Below are positions 27,014 to 36,041 of a DNA stretch of 64,000 bases, in pieces. The first letter of the stretch is position 1. Each line of letters begins with the position of its first letter. The position numbers and the translations under genes were made by a program. The notes beneath the pieces were generated by a model. The model worked only from the letters and a program-made list of their open reading frames with translations, was not told the DNA's origin and made no database searches. Location of the stretch: the NCBI RefSeq assembly GCF_900637665.1, contig NZ_LR134386.1:806001-870000 (forward strand). Direction: 5' to 3'. Source of the stretch: Chryseobacterium nakagawai. GTDB lineage: Bacteria > Bacteroidota > Bacteroidia > Flavobacteriales > Weeksellaceae.

Positions 27014-29608
27014 TTATTGTTCAGTAGGTCTGAATACCAGCCCTGTTTCTACAAAGTAATCCAGGGTAATTCTGTCACCGTCATTTACATTTCCTGCAAG
27101 GATTTCTTTAGACAGCTTATTCAATACTTCTTGTTGGATGACTCTTTTTAAAGGTCTTGCCCCGAATGCCGGATCATATCCTTTTTCCATTAGATAATCC
27201 ACTGCATCCTGAGTGAACGTCATGATAATGTTACGTTTTGCTAACATCTCATTAAACCCTCTCAACTGATACTGAACGATTTTTCCGATTTCTTTCTTTC
27301 TTAAAGGCTGGAACAGTACAATCTCATCAATTCTGTTCAGGAACTCCGGACGTAAGGTTTGTTTTAGCAAATCAAAAACTTCAACTTTAGTTTTATTTAC
27401 AATCTCATCCTGGTTCTCTTCAGTTAAGTTTTCAAAATTCTCCTGAATAAGATGTGAACCTAAATTCGAGGTCATGATGATAATTGAATTTTTAAAATTT
27501 ACTACACGGCCTTTATTATCTGTTAAACGACCATCGTCTAAAACCTGAAGTAATGTGTTGAAAACATCCGGATGTGCTTTCTCGATCTCGTCCAAAAGCA
27601 CTACGGAATAAGGTCTTCTTCTTACCGCTTCAGTTAATTGACCTCCTTCATCATATCCTACATATCCCGGAGGGGCACCTACCAATCTGGAAACACTGTG
27701 ACGTTCCTGATATTCACTCATATCAATTCTGGTCATATTGTTTTCATCATCAAATAAGAACTCAGCTAATGCCTTTGCAAGCTCAGTCTTACCAACACCG
27801 GTTGTTCCTAAGAATAAGAATGATCCGATTGGTTTTTTATCATCACTTAATCCAGCTCTATTTCTTCTGATTGCATCAGCTACGGCTTCTATGGCTTCAT
27901 CCTGTCCCACAACTCTGTGGTGAAGTTCTGCTTCAAGATGCAATAATTTATCTCTTTCAGACTGTAATAACTTGGTTACAGGAATACCCGTCCATTTAGC
28001 TATGACTTCAGAAATGTTTTCAGAAGTTACTTCCTCTTTGATAAGTTCATTCTGATGGTTTTGCATTTCCAATTCTACTTTGGAAAGCTCATCTTCTTTT
28101 TCACGAAGTTTTCCATATTGGATTTCCGCTACTTTGGCATAATCTCCGGCTCTGGAAGCTCTTTCTGCCTCTAGTTTCAGAGATTCAATATCTTTTTTGA
28201 TCTGGGTTAGATCCTCACTTTTCTGTTTTTCTTTCAACCATTTTGCATTAATCTCGTTTCTCTGTTCAGAAATCTTAGAGATATCTTCTTTTAAATGATC
28301 GATTTTAGTTTGATTGCCCTCTCTTGAAATCGCAGCCAATTCAATCTCCAATTGCATTAGTCTTCTGTCTAAAACATCCAATTCTTCTGGCTTTGAATTG
28401 ATTTCCATTCTTAATTTAGCAGAAGCCTCATCGATAAGGTCAATCGCTTTGTCTGGTAAAAATCGGTCTGAGATATATCTTTGAGACATTTCTACCGCAG
28501 CAATAATCGCTTCATCTTTGATTCTTACCTTATGGTGAGCTTCATATTTATCTTTAATTCCGCGAAGAATAGAAATCGCAGATTCAGTATCCGGTTCTTC
28601 TACCATTACTTTTTGGAAACGTCTTTCTAATGCCTTATCTTTTTCAAAATACTTTTGGTATTCATTCAAAGTAGTTGCTCCGATAGCTCTTAATTCGCCT
28701 CTTGCAAGGGCAGGTTTCAAAATGTTGGCGGCATCCATAGCACCTTCACCACCTCCGGCTCCTACTAAAGTGTGGATCTCATCAATGAAAAGAATAATCT
28801 GTCCATCAGATTTGATTACTTCATTCACAACAGATTTCAGACGCTCTTCAAATTCACCTTTGTATTTTGCACCGGCGATCAAAGCTCCCATATCTAATGA
28901 ATATAATGTTTTATCCATCAGGTTTTCCGGAACATCTCCATTGATAATTCTATGGGCAATTCCTTCAGCGATAGCTGTTTTACCCACACCGGGCTCTCCA
29001 ATCAAAATAGGGTTGTTTTTTGTTCTTCTGGAAAGGATCTGCAATACTCTTCTGATCTCTTCATCACGTCCGATTACCGGATCCAGCTTTCCTTCAGCTG
29101 CTAACTCGTTAAAGTTTTTAGCATATTTATTTAAGGACTGATAAGTTTCTTCTGAACTTGCAGAAGTAGCTTTACTTCCTTTTCTTAATTCTTTAATAGC
29201 ACCTTCTAATAGCTTCTTGGTTACTCCCATGTCTTTCAACATTTGAGAGACCTCGGAGCTGGTTTCGATAAGAGATAACCATAAATGTTCAATTGTTACA
29301 TATTCATCGCCCATTTTTTTAGCGATATTGGGTGCATCCAGCAATACTTTATTTGCAGATTGTGAAAGATAGATATTCCCTCCCTGTACTTTTGGGAGCT
29401 TTTCTAAACTTTCACGATTTCGCTCTCTTACTAAATTGGCATCAGCTTCAGATTTCTTTAATATGAAAGGCGATATATTTTCATCCACCTGGAAGATTCC
29501 TTCAAGGAGATGTTGAGGTTCAATACTTTGGTTACCTAATTCCATAGCAACTTGTTGTGCTGCCTGGATAGCTTCCTGTGATTTTACAGTATATTGGTTT
29601 AAGTTCAT
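27014..29608 (-). CDS. clpB: ATP-dependent chaperone ClpB
   Basis: Hexameric AAA+ disaggregase that works with DnaK to rescue aggregated proteins after heat stress. At 864 aa it has the full domain set. These are the N-terminal Clp-N repeats (1-145), a first ATPase with Walker A GEPGVGKTA and IDEIHTLVGAG, the coiled-coil middle domain (about 410-530) that marks ClpB, and a second ATPase with GTTGVGKTEL and LLDEIEKAHPDV. It ends with the D2 small domain. There is no ClpP-binding loop, as expected. It is a single gene. The hairpin at 29662-29691 lies in its upstream region. Confidence 0.96.
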   Translation of the reverse strand: MNLNQYTVKSQEAIQAAQQVAMELGNQSIEPQHLLEGIFQVDENISPFILKKSEADANLVRERNRESLEKLPKVQGGNIYLSQSANKVLLDAPNIAKKMGDEYVTIEHLWLSLIETSSEVSQMLKDMGVTKKLLEGAIKELRKGSKATSASSEETYQSLNKYAKNFNELAAEGKLDPVIGRDEEIRRVLQILSRRTKNNPILIGEPGVGKTAIAEGIAHRIINGDVPENLMDKTLYSLDMGALIAGAKYKGEFEERLKSVVNEVIKSDGQIILFIDEIHTLVGAGGGEGAMDAANILKPALARGELRAIGATTLNEYQKYFEKDKALERRFQKVMVEEPDTESAISILRGIKDKYEAHHKVRIKDEAIIAAVEMSQRYISDRFLPDKAIDLIDEASAKLRMEINSKPEELDVLDRRLMQLEIELAAISREGNQTKIDHLKEDISKISEQRNEINAKWLKEKQKSEDLTQIKKDIESLKLEAERASRAGDYAKVAEIQYGKLREKEDELSKVELEMQNHQNELIKEEVTSENISEVIAKWTGIPVTKLLQSERDKLLHLEAELHHRVVGQDEAIEAVADAIRRNRAGLSDDKKPIGSFLFLGTTGVGKTELAKALAEFLFDDENNMTRIDMSEYQERHSVSRLVGAPPGYVGYDEGGQLTEAVRRRPYSVVLLDEIEKAHPDVFNTLLQVLDDGRLTDNKGRVVNFKNSIIIMTSNLGSHLIQENFENLTEENQDEIVNKTKVEVFDLLKQTLRPEFLNRIDEIVLFQPLRKKEIGKIVQYQLRGFNEMLAKRNIIMTFTQDAVDYLMEKGYDPAFGARPLKRVIQQEVLNKLSKEILAGNVNDGDRITLDYFVETGLVFRPTEQ

Positions 29609-29970
29609 ATTTTCTATATTTTTGGTAAGGATTTGTTTAAAGTTTAGTTTTAAAAAACATCAAGAAACTAAATTTTCAGGCTCAGTTTCTTAATGCCAAT
29701 CAATTATTTAATCATTTAATCGATGACTGTATCGCAAAAACTGTTCAATTATTAAATTTACAAAAAAAAAGGACAAAATTTCCGGATTATGTATTTTTAA
29801 CGATAATTTAACTTGACAAGATTTCCGATTCTATAAAATTTCCTCTGAAATTAATGAACAAATAGTCAGCTTAAAGAAAAATAGGAGTGAAATTAAATTT
29901 TAAATTCATTGAATTTGCTGGATTCCAGTATTCAATTTATTTCAGAATAATTACTTTTGCATTTTTACAG
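29609..29970. other. Gap between clpB and the TetR gene; hairpin and -7 element
   Basis: AAGAAACT (29662-29669) and AGTTTCTT (29684-29691) form an 8-bp inverted repeat about 55 bp ahead of clpB, possibly an operator or leader hairpin. TACTTTTG at 29952-29959 matches the -7 consensus and lies only 11 nt before the TetR-gene ATG. I found no other gene here. Confidence 0.45.
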
Positions 29971-30549
29971 ATGGAACTTAAAGAAAAACAAAGGAAAATA
30001 TTAGATGTAGCTGTAGAACTTTTCAAAGAGAAAGGCTATATGGGGAGCTCGGTAAGAGATCTGGCTACGAAACTTAATATCAAGGCGGCATCGCTGTATG
30101 CACATATCCGTTCAAAGGAAGAAATTCTGGAGTGGGTTTGTTTTGGTATTGCACAGGAGTTTTTCGATGAGCTTCAGGAAGTGAAAAATACAGATATTGC
30201 CCCAAAGGAAAAACTGAATTTGTTTTTGGATAAGCACCTCTCCGTTGTTCTTAAAAACCGTGATGTTACTCACATTTATTCCATAGAATGGAGGCATTTG
30301 GAAGAAAGACTTCCTGAATTTATAGAGTTGAGGAAAAACTACCAACAGGAAGTTGAAGCGCTTATTTCAGAAATTTATCAAGCGGAAAACTGGGAATTGA
30401 AATCTCCATCATTTACAACCAGATTTATTCTTCATACCCTAAATAATTCTTACTTCTGGTTCAAAAGAAGTAGTGATTCTACTGATGAGATCACTGAGGA
30501 AATAAGGGATAAGATCCTTTATGGTTTGTTAGGAAATGAAAAGAGATAG
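29971..30549 (+). CDS. TetR-family repressor, probable paa regulator
   Basis: 192 aa from the ATG at 29971. I preferred it to the upstream GTG because a TAnnTTTG element lies within that longer frame and the protein then begins MELKEKQRKILDVAVELFKEKG, a normal TetR start. The helix-turn-helix is VRDLATKLNIKAASLYAHIRS. The ligand domain (60-192) is typical of TetR regulators that bind acyl-CoAs. It precedes the paa cluster by two genes. A palindrome at 31308-31321 over the paaK start fits a TetR operator, so it is a good candidate for the phenylacetyl-CoA-responsive repressor PaaR. This assignment is inferred. Confidence 0.8.
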   Translation: MELKEKQRKILDVAVELFKEKGYMGSSVRDLATKLNIKAASLYAHIRSKEEILEWVCFGIAQEFFDELQEVKNTDIAPKEKLNLFLDKHLSVVLKNRDVTHIYSIEWRHLEERLPEFIELRKNYQQEVEALISEIYQAENWELKSPSFTTRFILHTLNNSYFWFKRSSDSTDEITEEIRDKILYGLLGNEKR

Positions 30550-31240
30550 TTCTTTTTTTGGAGTTACAGATTTTCTTAAATTTATCTATAGACCCAATTA
30601 CGAAATGCTTGATGGTTCTTTTGGAAGAGCCATCAGTAGGTTATTATTTTTATTTTTTTTCGTTTTCGTCTTAAGGGTACTGTTCATTTTTGCTGATGAG
30701 TTTTTTATTGTAACAACTTTAAAGAAAAGCATTGCCCAGCCAGATCTTAAGATTCTTTTACTATCCTGTTCATTGATTCCTATTATCGAGGAAATTGCAT
30801 TTAGATTACCACTCATTTTTTCACCAATTAATCTCTCTTTTTCAACATGTATTTTATCTTTTTATGCCATTAATACGTTTTTTCCTGTCGAGAATCAATA
30901 TGATACTGGAAATTATTTCTTTCTAAGAGTTCTGATCGCGGTAATAATTGGTTGTATAATTTGGTTTGTGAGTAAAAGATATGCTAATGCTCTAAAGATT
31001 TTTTATAAAAGAAATCCCTTTCTTATCATATATACTTATAGTTTAGTATTTGCTATGATGCATATTGGAAATTATGTAATACAGTCGGATTTTTTGTTGA
31101 CATATATATGGATCATAATGCCAATTTTTATTTCTGCACTGCTATATAGTTTTGCGAGATTGAAATATGGCTTTTTATATTCACTTTTTTTACACATCAT
31201 CAATAACTTAATTCCTACAATTATTTATTTTATTATTTAG
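30536..31240 (+). CDS. CPBP-family intramembrane metalloprotease-like protein
   Basis: 234-aa membrane protein with about seven hydrophobic helices. The three CPBP (Abi, Rce1-like) motifs are visible: EEIAFR near residue 84, FAMMH near 178 and HIINN near 222. They supply the Glu, Arg, His and Asn of the proposed active site. Its start overlaps the TetR gene by 14 nt, so the two are coupled. CPBP proteins in bacteria are often linked to small-peptide maturation or self-immunity, but its job beside a phenylacetate regulator is unclear. Confidence 0.78.
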   Translation: MKRDSSFFGVTDFLKFIYRPNYEMLDGSFGRAISRLLFLFFFVFVLRVLFIFADEFFIVTTLKKSIAQPDLKILLLSCSLIPIIEEIAFRLPLIFSPINLSFSTCILSFYAINTFFPVENQYDTGNYFFLRVLIAVIIGCIIWFVSKRYANALKIFYKRNPFLIIYTYSLVFAMMHIGNYVIQSDFLLTYIWIIMPIFISALLYSFARLKYGFLYSLFLHIINNLIPTIIYFII

Positions 31241-31273
31241 AATCATTCAAAATATGACGAAAATCATAAAAAT

Positions 31274-31304
31274 TTTGTCAGCTTCCAAAATCTTTTTAAA
31301 TTTA
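31274..31304 (+). promoter_or_regulatory. Promoter of the paa operon
   Basis: TTTG at 31274-31277, 19 bp spacing, then TAAATTTA at 31297-31304. This matches the Bacteroidota -33/-7 layout with one -7 mismatch. It predicts a start point near 31311 and favours the ATG at 31330 over the one at 31315. Confidence 0.6.
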
Positions 31305-31307
31305 CAC

Positions 31308-31321
31308 CTAACAAATGTTAG
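31308..31321 (+). promoter_or_regulatory. Palindromic operator over the paaK start point
   Basis: CTAACA-AA-TGTTAG is a perfect inverted repeat placed at the predicted transcription start. It fits 8 of the 10 fixed positions of the Thermus PaaR site, which I recall as CNAACGNNCGTTNG. It is a likely binding site for the TetR protein encoded at 29971. Confidence 0.55.
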
Positions 31322-31329
31322 TTAGTTTT

Positions 31330-32646
31330 ATGGATTTTTCAGTTGAATATCTGGAGCTGGGTCAGTTGAGACGGCTTCAATCCGACCGCTTAGTAAATCT
31401 CATGGGTTATCTGAACGAGAAATCGGAATTTTATAGAAGAAAGTTTGATGAATTGCAGATATCTCCACAGGATATAAGGTCAATTGCAGATATCACGAAA
31501 CTTCCAATTACTTACAAACAGGATTTAAGAGACCATTACCCATTCGGATTATTTACGGTTCCTAAATCTGGACTTCAGAGAATTCACTGTTCAAGCGGAA
31601 CTACAGGAAAACCTACAGTGGTAGGGTACACTAAAGAAGATGTAGAACTTTTCAGTGAAGTGGTAGCTAGATCCTTAAATGCAGCAGGAGCAAGACCGGG
31701 AATGCAGTTACATAATGCGTATGGTTATGGGATTTTTACCGGAGGTTTAGGGCTTCATTACGGTGCAGAAATGTTAGGAATGAGTGTTCTTCCTATTTCG
31801 GGAGGGATGACAGCGAGACAGGTAGATCTTATTGTAGATTTTAAACCTGAAGTGATCTGCTGTTCACCATCCTATGCTCTTACCATTGCCGATGAGTTTG
31901 CTAAAAGAGGAATTTCTGCTGATGAAATCAGTCTTAAGTATGCTGTATTGGGATCAGAACCGTGGACAGAAATTATCAGAGGCCACATTGAAGAAAGATT
32001 AGGCGTTCATGCCACCAATATTTATGGTTTGAGCGAAATCATTGGTCCTGGAGTTTCTATGGAAGATTTTGAAGAGAAAGGAGGAGCTTATATCTGGGAA
32101 GACCATTTTTATCCTGAAATTCTGGACCCTGTTACTAAACAGCCTGTCCCGTTCGGAGAAGAGGGAGTATTGGTCATAACAACCTTAACAAAAAAAGCGA
32201 TGCCGCTTCTGCGTTATTGGACGAATGATATTACAAGTCTCTATTACGATGAAAATGCCAAAAGAACCATGGTGAAAATGAAGCCGATTGTTGGCAGAGC
32301 AGATGATATGCTGATTGTAAGGGGAGTAAATGTATACCCAAGTCAGATTGAAGAGGCATTTTCCCATGTAAAAGGGGTGGTTCCCAACTATTATTTAACT
32401 CCCATTGAAAAAGAACATATGTGTGTCGCTTTGGATATTGATGTTGAAATTGATGATGAACTGGTAAATACACAAAAAATACAAGCCAATACCGATGATT
32501 ATTTTAATTTTGTCGGAAGCTTCGGAAAGAATATTGAAAATGAAATAAAAAAGAGAGTAGGGATCACTACAAAAGTGAAAGTTCATGCTCAGGACAGCTT
32601 GCCGAAGTGCGAAGGTGGAAAAATTAATAGAATACTAAAAAAATAA
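31330..32646 (+). CDS. paaK: Phenylacetate-CoA ligase
   Basis: Activates phenylacetate to phenylacetyl-CoA with ATP, the first step of the pathway. 438 aa from the ATG at 31330; the ATG five codons earlier would overlap the operator. The adenylate-forming motif SSGTTGKPTVVGYT lies near residue 90. YGLSEIIGPG and the C-terminal GRADDMLIVRGVNVYPSQIE complete the family signatures. The length is normal for PaaK. It leads the operon and overlaps paaE by one base (TAATG). Confidence 0.93.
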   Translation: MDFSVEYLELGQLRRLQSDRLVNLMGYLNEKSEFYRRKFDELQISPQDIRSIADITKLPITYKQDLRDHYPFGLFTVPKSGLQRIHCSSGTTGKPTVVGYTKEDVELFSEVVARSLNAAGARPGMQLHNAYGYGIFTGGLGLHYGAEMLGMSVLPISGGMTARQVDLIVDFKPEVICCSPSYALTIADEFAKRGISADEISLKYAVLGSEPWTEIIRGHIEERLGVHATNIYGLSEIIGPGVSMEDFEEKGGAYIWEDHFYPEILDPVTKQPVPFGEEGVLVITTLTKKAMPLLRYWTNDITSLYYDENAKRTMVKMKPIVGRADDMLIVRGVNVYPSQIEEAFSHVKGVVPNYYLTPIEKEHMCVALDIDVEIDDELVNTQKIQANTDDYFNFVGSFGKNIENEIKKRVGITTKVKVHAQDSLPKCEGGKINRILKK

Positions 32647-33731
32647 TGAATTCATTTTATAAACTTAAAACTGTAAAGGTTCAGAAGGATACTTCAGATG
32701 CTGTAAGTGTAGCAGTGGAGATTCCTGAAGAACTGAAAGACAAGTTCAGGTTCAAACAAGGACAATACCTTAATTTCCGAATGACAATCAACGGAAATGA
32801 AGAGAGACGTTCTTATTCTATCTGCAATGCTCCAAGTGAAAAAAGCAATACACTGGAAGTTTTAGTAAAGTTGCTTGAGGGAGGAAAAGTATCCGGATAT
32901 TTCAATGAGCATCTTCACATGGATGAAATGCTGGAAGTAATGCCTCCAATGGGTGGTTTCAATACTTCTTATCACCCAACAAACGTAAAAACATACATAG
33001 GATTGGCGGCTGGAAGTGGAATTACTCCGGTTTTATCCAATATTAAAGAAAGTCTTTATCAGGAACCTAGCAGTAATGCTTATCTGTTTTACAGTAACAG
33101 AAGTATGGATCATGTTTTGAGAAAAGCTGAAATAGAAAAATTGGTAGAACAGTTCAACGGGAGACTTAAAGTGATTTATTTAGTAAGTCGTCAAAAACAC
33201 GAAGATCCTGTTTTTGAAGGAAGAATTTCTCCTGAAAAATTAGATCAGCTCTTTGAAAGATATACCGAGATTGATGTAAAAGAAGCAACCTATTTCATTT
33301 GTGGCCCTTCAGAAATGATTAAAGGTATTGCGGATTATTTAAAGAAAGATAAAAAAGTACCTGCTATCCAGGTTTTGTTTGAATACTTCACGGCTCCTGA
33401 TGAAGAAAATACGGAGGAAATGAGTGACGAATTCAAAGCGATTGCCAACATAGAAAGTATGGTAACGGTAATTATTGATGATGATGAATATTCATTCCAC
33501 CTTAATTCTAAAAAAGAGAGTATCTTAGATAAAGCATTGAAAGATAACCTTCCTGTGCCTTTTGCATGCAAAGGAGGAGTGTGTTGTACGTGTAAAGCGG
33601 AAGTTTTAGAAGGAGAAGTTTTCATGGAGAAGAACTACGCACTTACCGAAGACGAAGTAGCCAGAGGTTACGTTCTTACCTGTCAATGTCACCCGACAAC
33701 GAATGTGGTGATGCTTAATTATGATGTTTAA
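32646..33731 (+). CDS. paaE: Phenylacetyl-CoA epoxidase reductase subunit PaaE
   Basis: Passes electrons from NADPH to the diiron subunit PaaA. 361 aa with an N-terminal FAD domain (RRSYSIC near residue 55), an NADP domain (GLAAGSGITPVLS near 119 and ICGPSEM near 218) and a C-terminal plant-type 2Fe-2S ferredoxin domain. The last has CKGGVCCTC near residue 305 and a fourth Cys in TCQC. Length and domain order match E. coli PaaE. In many proteobacteria paaE follows paaD; here it lies right after paaK, with which it shares a base. Confidence 0.94.
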   Translation: MNSFYKLKTVKVQKDTSDAVSVAVEIPEELKDKFRFKQGQYLNFRMTINGNEERRSYSICNAPSEKSNTLEVLVKLLEGGKVSGYFNEHLHMDEMLEVMPPMGGFNTSYHPTNVKTYIGLAAGSGITPVLSNIKESLYQEPSSNAYLFYSNRSMDHVLRKAEIEKLVEQFNGRLKVIYLVSRQKHEDPVFEGRISPEKLDQLFERYTEIDVKEATYFICGPSEMIKGIADYLKKDKKVPAIQVLFEYFTAPDEENTEEMSDEFKAIANIESMVTVIIDDDEYSFHLNSKKESILDKALKDNLPVPFACKGGVCCTCKAEVLEGEVFMEKNYALTEDEVARGYVLTCQCHPTTNVVMLNYDV

Positions 33732-33740
33732 ACATTAATG

Positions 33741-33808
33741 TAACAATATAACAATTTACCAGTGTAACAATCATTGGTACATTGCTAGACTGATACATTG
33801 CTAAATTG
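33741..33808 (+). repeat. Intercistronic inverted 8-bp word arrays, TAACAATn family (paaE-paaA)
   Basis: Left array (33741-33772): four 8-bp units TAACAATA, TAACAATT, TACCAGTG, TAACAATC. Right array (33772-33803): CATTGGTA, CATTGCTA, GACTGATA, CATTGCTA, the same word inverted. The arms abut and can form a stem in which about 23 of 31 positions pair. The element fills the whole gap, ending nine bases before the paaA ATG. Confidence 0.85.
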
Positions 33809-33816
33809 AAAAAATT

Positions 33817-34755
33817 ATGGACTTAGAAAAATTTGTTCAATACGTTCACGAAGAAAATAAAGTAGAACCAAAAGATGTAATGCCTGATGATTACAGAAAG
33901 CTATTGGTTCGTCAGATTTCACAGCACGCGCATTCTGAAATTGTAGGAATGCTACCGGAAGCCAATTGGATTTCCAGAGCGCCTTCATTGAGAAGAAAAA
34001 TGGCTCTTCTTGCTAAGGTTCAGGATGAGGCAGGACACGGTTTATACCTTTATTCTGCAACAGAAACTTTAGGAGACGGAAGTATCAGAGCAGACAGAGA
34101 TGCTACTTATGATGATATGCTGGAAGGAAAAGCAAAATATTCAAGTATTTTCAATTATCCGACACTAAGCTGGGCAGATATTGGTGCGATTGGTTGGTTG
34201 GTTGATGGTGCAGCGATTATGAACCAGGTAATGTTGATGGGGAACTCTTATGGTCCTTATTCCAGAGCGATGGTAAAGATCTGTAAAGAAGAATCTTTTC
34301 ACCAAAGACAAGGATATGAAATCCTGATGGCTCTTTGCCGTGGTACGAAGCAACAAAAAGAAATGGCTCAAGCTTCATTAAACCGTTTCTGGTGGCCGGC
34401 ATTGATGATGTTTGGACCAAACGATGACAGTTCTCCAAACTCTAAAATCTCTATGAACTACAGAGTAAAAAGAGAAAGTAACGACAGTCTTCGTCAGAGA
34501 TTTATTGACGTTACCGTTTCTCAGGCTGAGTTCTTAGGATTAACTGTTCCGGATAAAGACCTGAAATGGAATGAGGAAAGACAACATTATGATTTTGGAG
34601 AACTTCCTTGGGATGAATTCATGGAAATCTTAAAAGGAAACGGCCCTTGTAATAAGAAGCGTATCGAAACCAAGAGAAAAGCGCAAAGAGAGAATTCTTG
34701 GGTAAAAGAAGCTGCAATAGCTTTTGGAGAGAAACAACAAAACGAAGTAATATAA
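33817..34755 (+). CDS. paaA: Phenylacetyl-CoA epoxidase catalytic subunit PaaA
   Basis: Diiron monooxygenase subunit that epoxidises the aromatic ring of phenylacetyl-CoA. 312 aa. Iron ligands are visible in the ferritin-like pattern: [15 protein letters not shown] near residue 70 and [13 protein letters not shown] near 155 provide Glu and ExxH ligands. It works in complex with PaaC and PaaB and is reduced by PaaE. It is the fourth position of a K-E-A-B-C-D order and is separated from both neighbours by inverted word arrays rather than by tight coupling. Confidence 0.95.
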   Translation: MDLEKFVQYVHEENKVEPKDVMPDDYRKLLVRQISQHAHSEIVGMLPEANWISRAPSLRRKMALLAKVQDEAGHGLYLYSATETLGDGSIRADRDATYDDMLEGKAKYSSIFNYPTLSWADIGAIGWLVDGAAIMNQVMLMGNSYGPYSRAMVKICKEESFHQRQGYEILMALCRGTKQQKEMAQASLNRFWWPALMMFGPNDDSSPNSKISMNYRVKRESNDSLRQRFIDVTVSQAEFLGLTVPDKDLKWNEERQHYDFGELPWDEFMEILKGNGPCNKKRIETKRKAQRENSWVKEAAIAFGEKQQNEVI

Positions 34756-34760
34756 TAATG

Positions 34761-34879
34761 TAACAATATACCGATGTAACAATGTAACAATCAATTGTCA
34801 TTCTTAACATAAACTAAAGGTTTACAAACGTAGTTCATGAAGAATCTCATTGGTAAAATGGTACATTGATACATTGTTA
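34761..34879 (+). repeat. Intercistronic inverted 8-bp word arrays, TAACAATn family (paaA-paaB)
   Basis: Left array (34761-34792): TAACAATA, TACCGATG, TAACAATG, TAACAATC. Right array (34848-34879): CATTGGTA, AAATGGTA, CATTGATA, CATTGTTA. The 55-nt middle includes its own ATTCTT/AAGAAT pairing. The left arm matches that of the paaZ gap at 30 of 32 bases and the right arm shares a 21-base identical stretch with it. Confidence 0.85.
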
Positions 34880-34892
34880 AATTAATTTGACT

Positions 34893-35174
34893 ATGGCAAA
34901 TTTAGATATGTGGGAAGTGTTTATTCAGACTAAACCGGGATTATCTCACAAACACGTTGGAATTGTACAGGCACCAACGGCAGAAATGGCTTTGCAGAAC
35001 GCAAGAGACGTTTATACCAGAAGAAAAGAAGGGACTTCTGTTTGGGTAGTTCCAAGTAAATATATCGTAACTTCAGAAGGAATAGATAAAGAAGCTTTCT
35101 TTGATCCTGCAGATGACAAACTATACCGTCATCCGACTTTCTACGATATTCCAAACGACGTAAAAAATATGTAA
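34893..35174 (+). CDS. paaB: Phenylacetyl-CoA epoxidase subunit PaaB
   Basis: Small subunit (93 aa) that bridges the PaaAC heterodimers in the epoxidase complex. The start is the ATG at 34893; the upstream TTG would add only two residues. The family features WEVFIQTKPG and HKHVGIVQAP at the N-terminus and WVVPSKYIV in the centre are clear. No cofactor is bound. Flanked on both sides by inverted arrays, which may allow a different expression level from PaaA. Confidence 0.93.
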   Translation: MANLDMWEVFIQTKPGLSHKHVGIVQAPTAEMALQNARDVYTRRKEGTSVWVVPSKYIVTSEGIDKEAFFDPADDKLYRHPTFYDIPNDVKNM

Positions 35175-35179
35175 TTAAG

Positions 35180-35272
35180 AATAAGACTTGGAGATAATAG
35201 ACGAATAGATAAAAGACATTAAAGTTTACCTATCTATTATCTATCCGTCTATTATCTATTGGTCTTCAAATC
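35180..35272 (+). repeat. Intercistronic inverted word array, AATAGAnn family (paaB-paaC)
   Basis: AGAC and AGAT words alternate every 7-8 bp in the left arm (35183-35215) and appear inverted in the right arm (35234-35266). The arms are complementary at roughly 27 of 33 positions. The word differs from those in the other gaps, but length, position and design are the same. Confidence 0.8.
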
Positions 35273-35281
35273 TATTTAACA

Positions 35282-36031
35282 ATGAACCCATTATATAATT
35301 ATTTATTAAAACTAGCAGATGACAGTTTCATTATGGGACAGCGTTTGTCTGCATGGTGCGGTGAGGGACCTTACTTAGAGGAGGATATTGCATTAACGAA
35401 TATTGCGTTGGATGAACTGGGCCAGGCTAATAACTTTTATGTGTATGCTTCAAGAGTGATTGACAATGGCAAAAACGAGGATGATATTGCGTTCTTAAGA
35501 TATGAGCACGAGTATCTAAACGCACACTGGACAGAGCTTCCTAATGAAGATTATGCACAGACAATCCTTAAAGTATATGTTTTCTCTATATATCAGAAAT
35601 TGATGTACGAAGCATTATCAAACTCTGCAGATGAAGAGCTTTCGGCGATTGCTCAAAAATCATTAAAAGAAGTAAGATATCACTATACTCATACGGCATC
35701 CTGGATGAAGATTTTTGCTCAGGGAACCGAAGAAAGCCGCCAACGTTTGGAAAAAGCCATCGAAAACATCTGGGAATATACCAAAGGTCTGTTTGCTAAA
35801 TCAGAAGGAGAAGATGATCTTGCTGTGTTGAATATCGTTCCTAATGTTGATGACTTGTACAAAGAGTTTGTTGCCATTACAGAAAAAGACTTCCAGACTT
35901 TCGGATTAGAATATCCAACCAATCCGTTTATGCAGCCAAAATCAAGAACCGGATATCATACAGAATACTTTGGATTTATCCTTTGTGAACTTCAGTATAT
36001 GCAGAGAGCATATCCAGGTTGTAATTGGTAA
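35282..36031 (+). CDS. paaC: Phenylacetyl-CoA epoxidase structural subunit PaaC
   Basis: Ferritin-like subunit of 249 aa that pairs with PaaA but lacks a functional diiron site in known homologues. It has ALDELGQANNFY near residue 45 and VRYHYTHTASWM near 120. The C-terminus FILCELQYMQRAYPGCNW is typical. Length matches E. coli PaaC (248 aa). Unlike the other epoxidase junctions, the one to the next reading frame is tight: a small ORF begins within about ten bases. Confidence 0.94.
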   Translation: MNPLYNYLLKLADDSFIMGQRLSAWCGEGPYLEEDIALTNIALDELGQANNFYVYASRVIDNGKNEDDIAFLRYEHEYLNAHWTELPNEDYAQTILKVYVFSIYQKLMYEALSNSADEELSAIAQKSLKEVRYHYTHTASWMKIFAQGTEESRQRLEKAIENIWEYTKGLFAKSEGEDDLAVLNIVPNVDDLYKEFVAITEKDFQTFGLEYPTNPFMQPKSRTGYHTEYFGFILCELQYMQRAYPGCNW

Positions 36032-36041
36032 AAAGTGTGGT

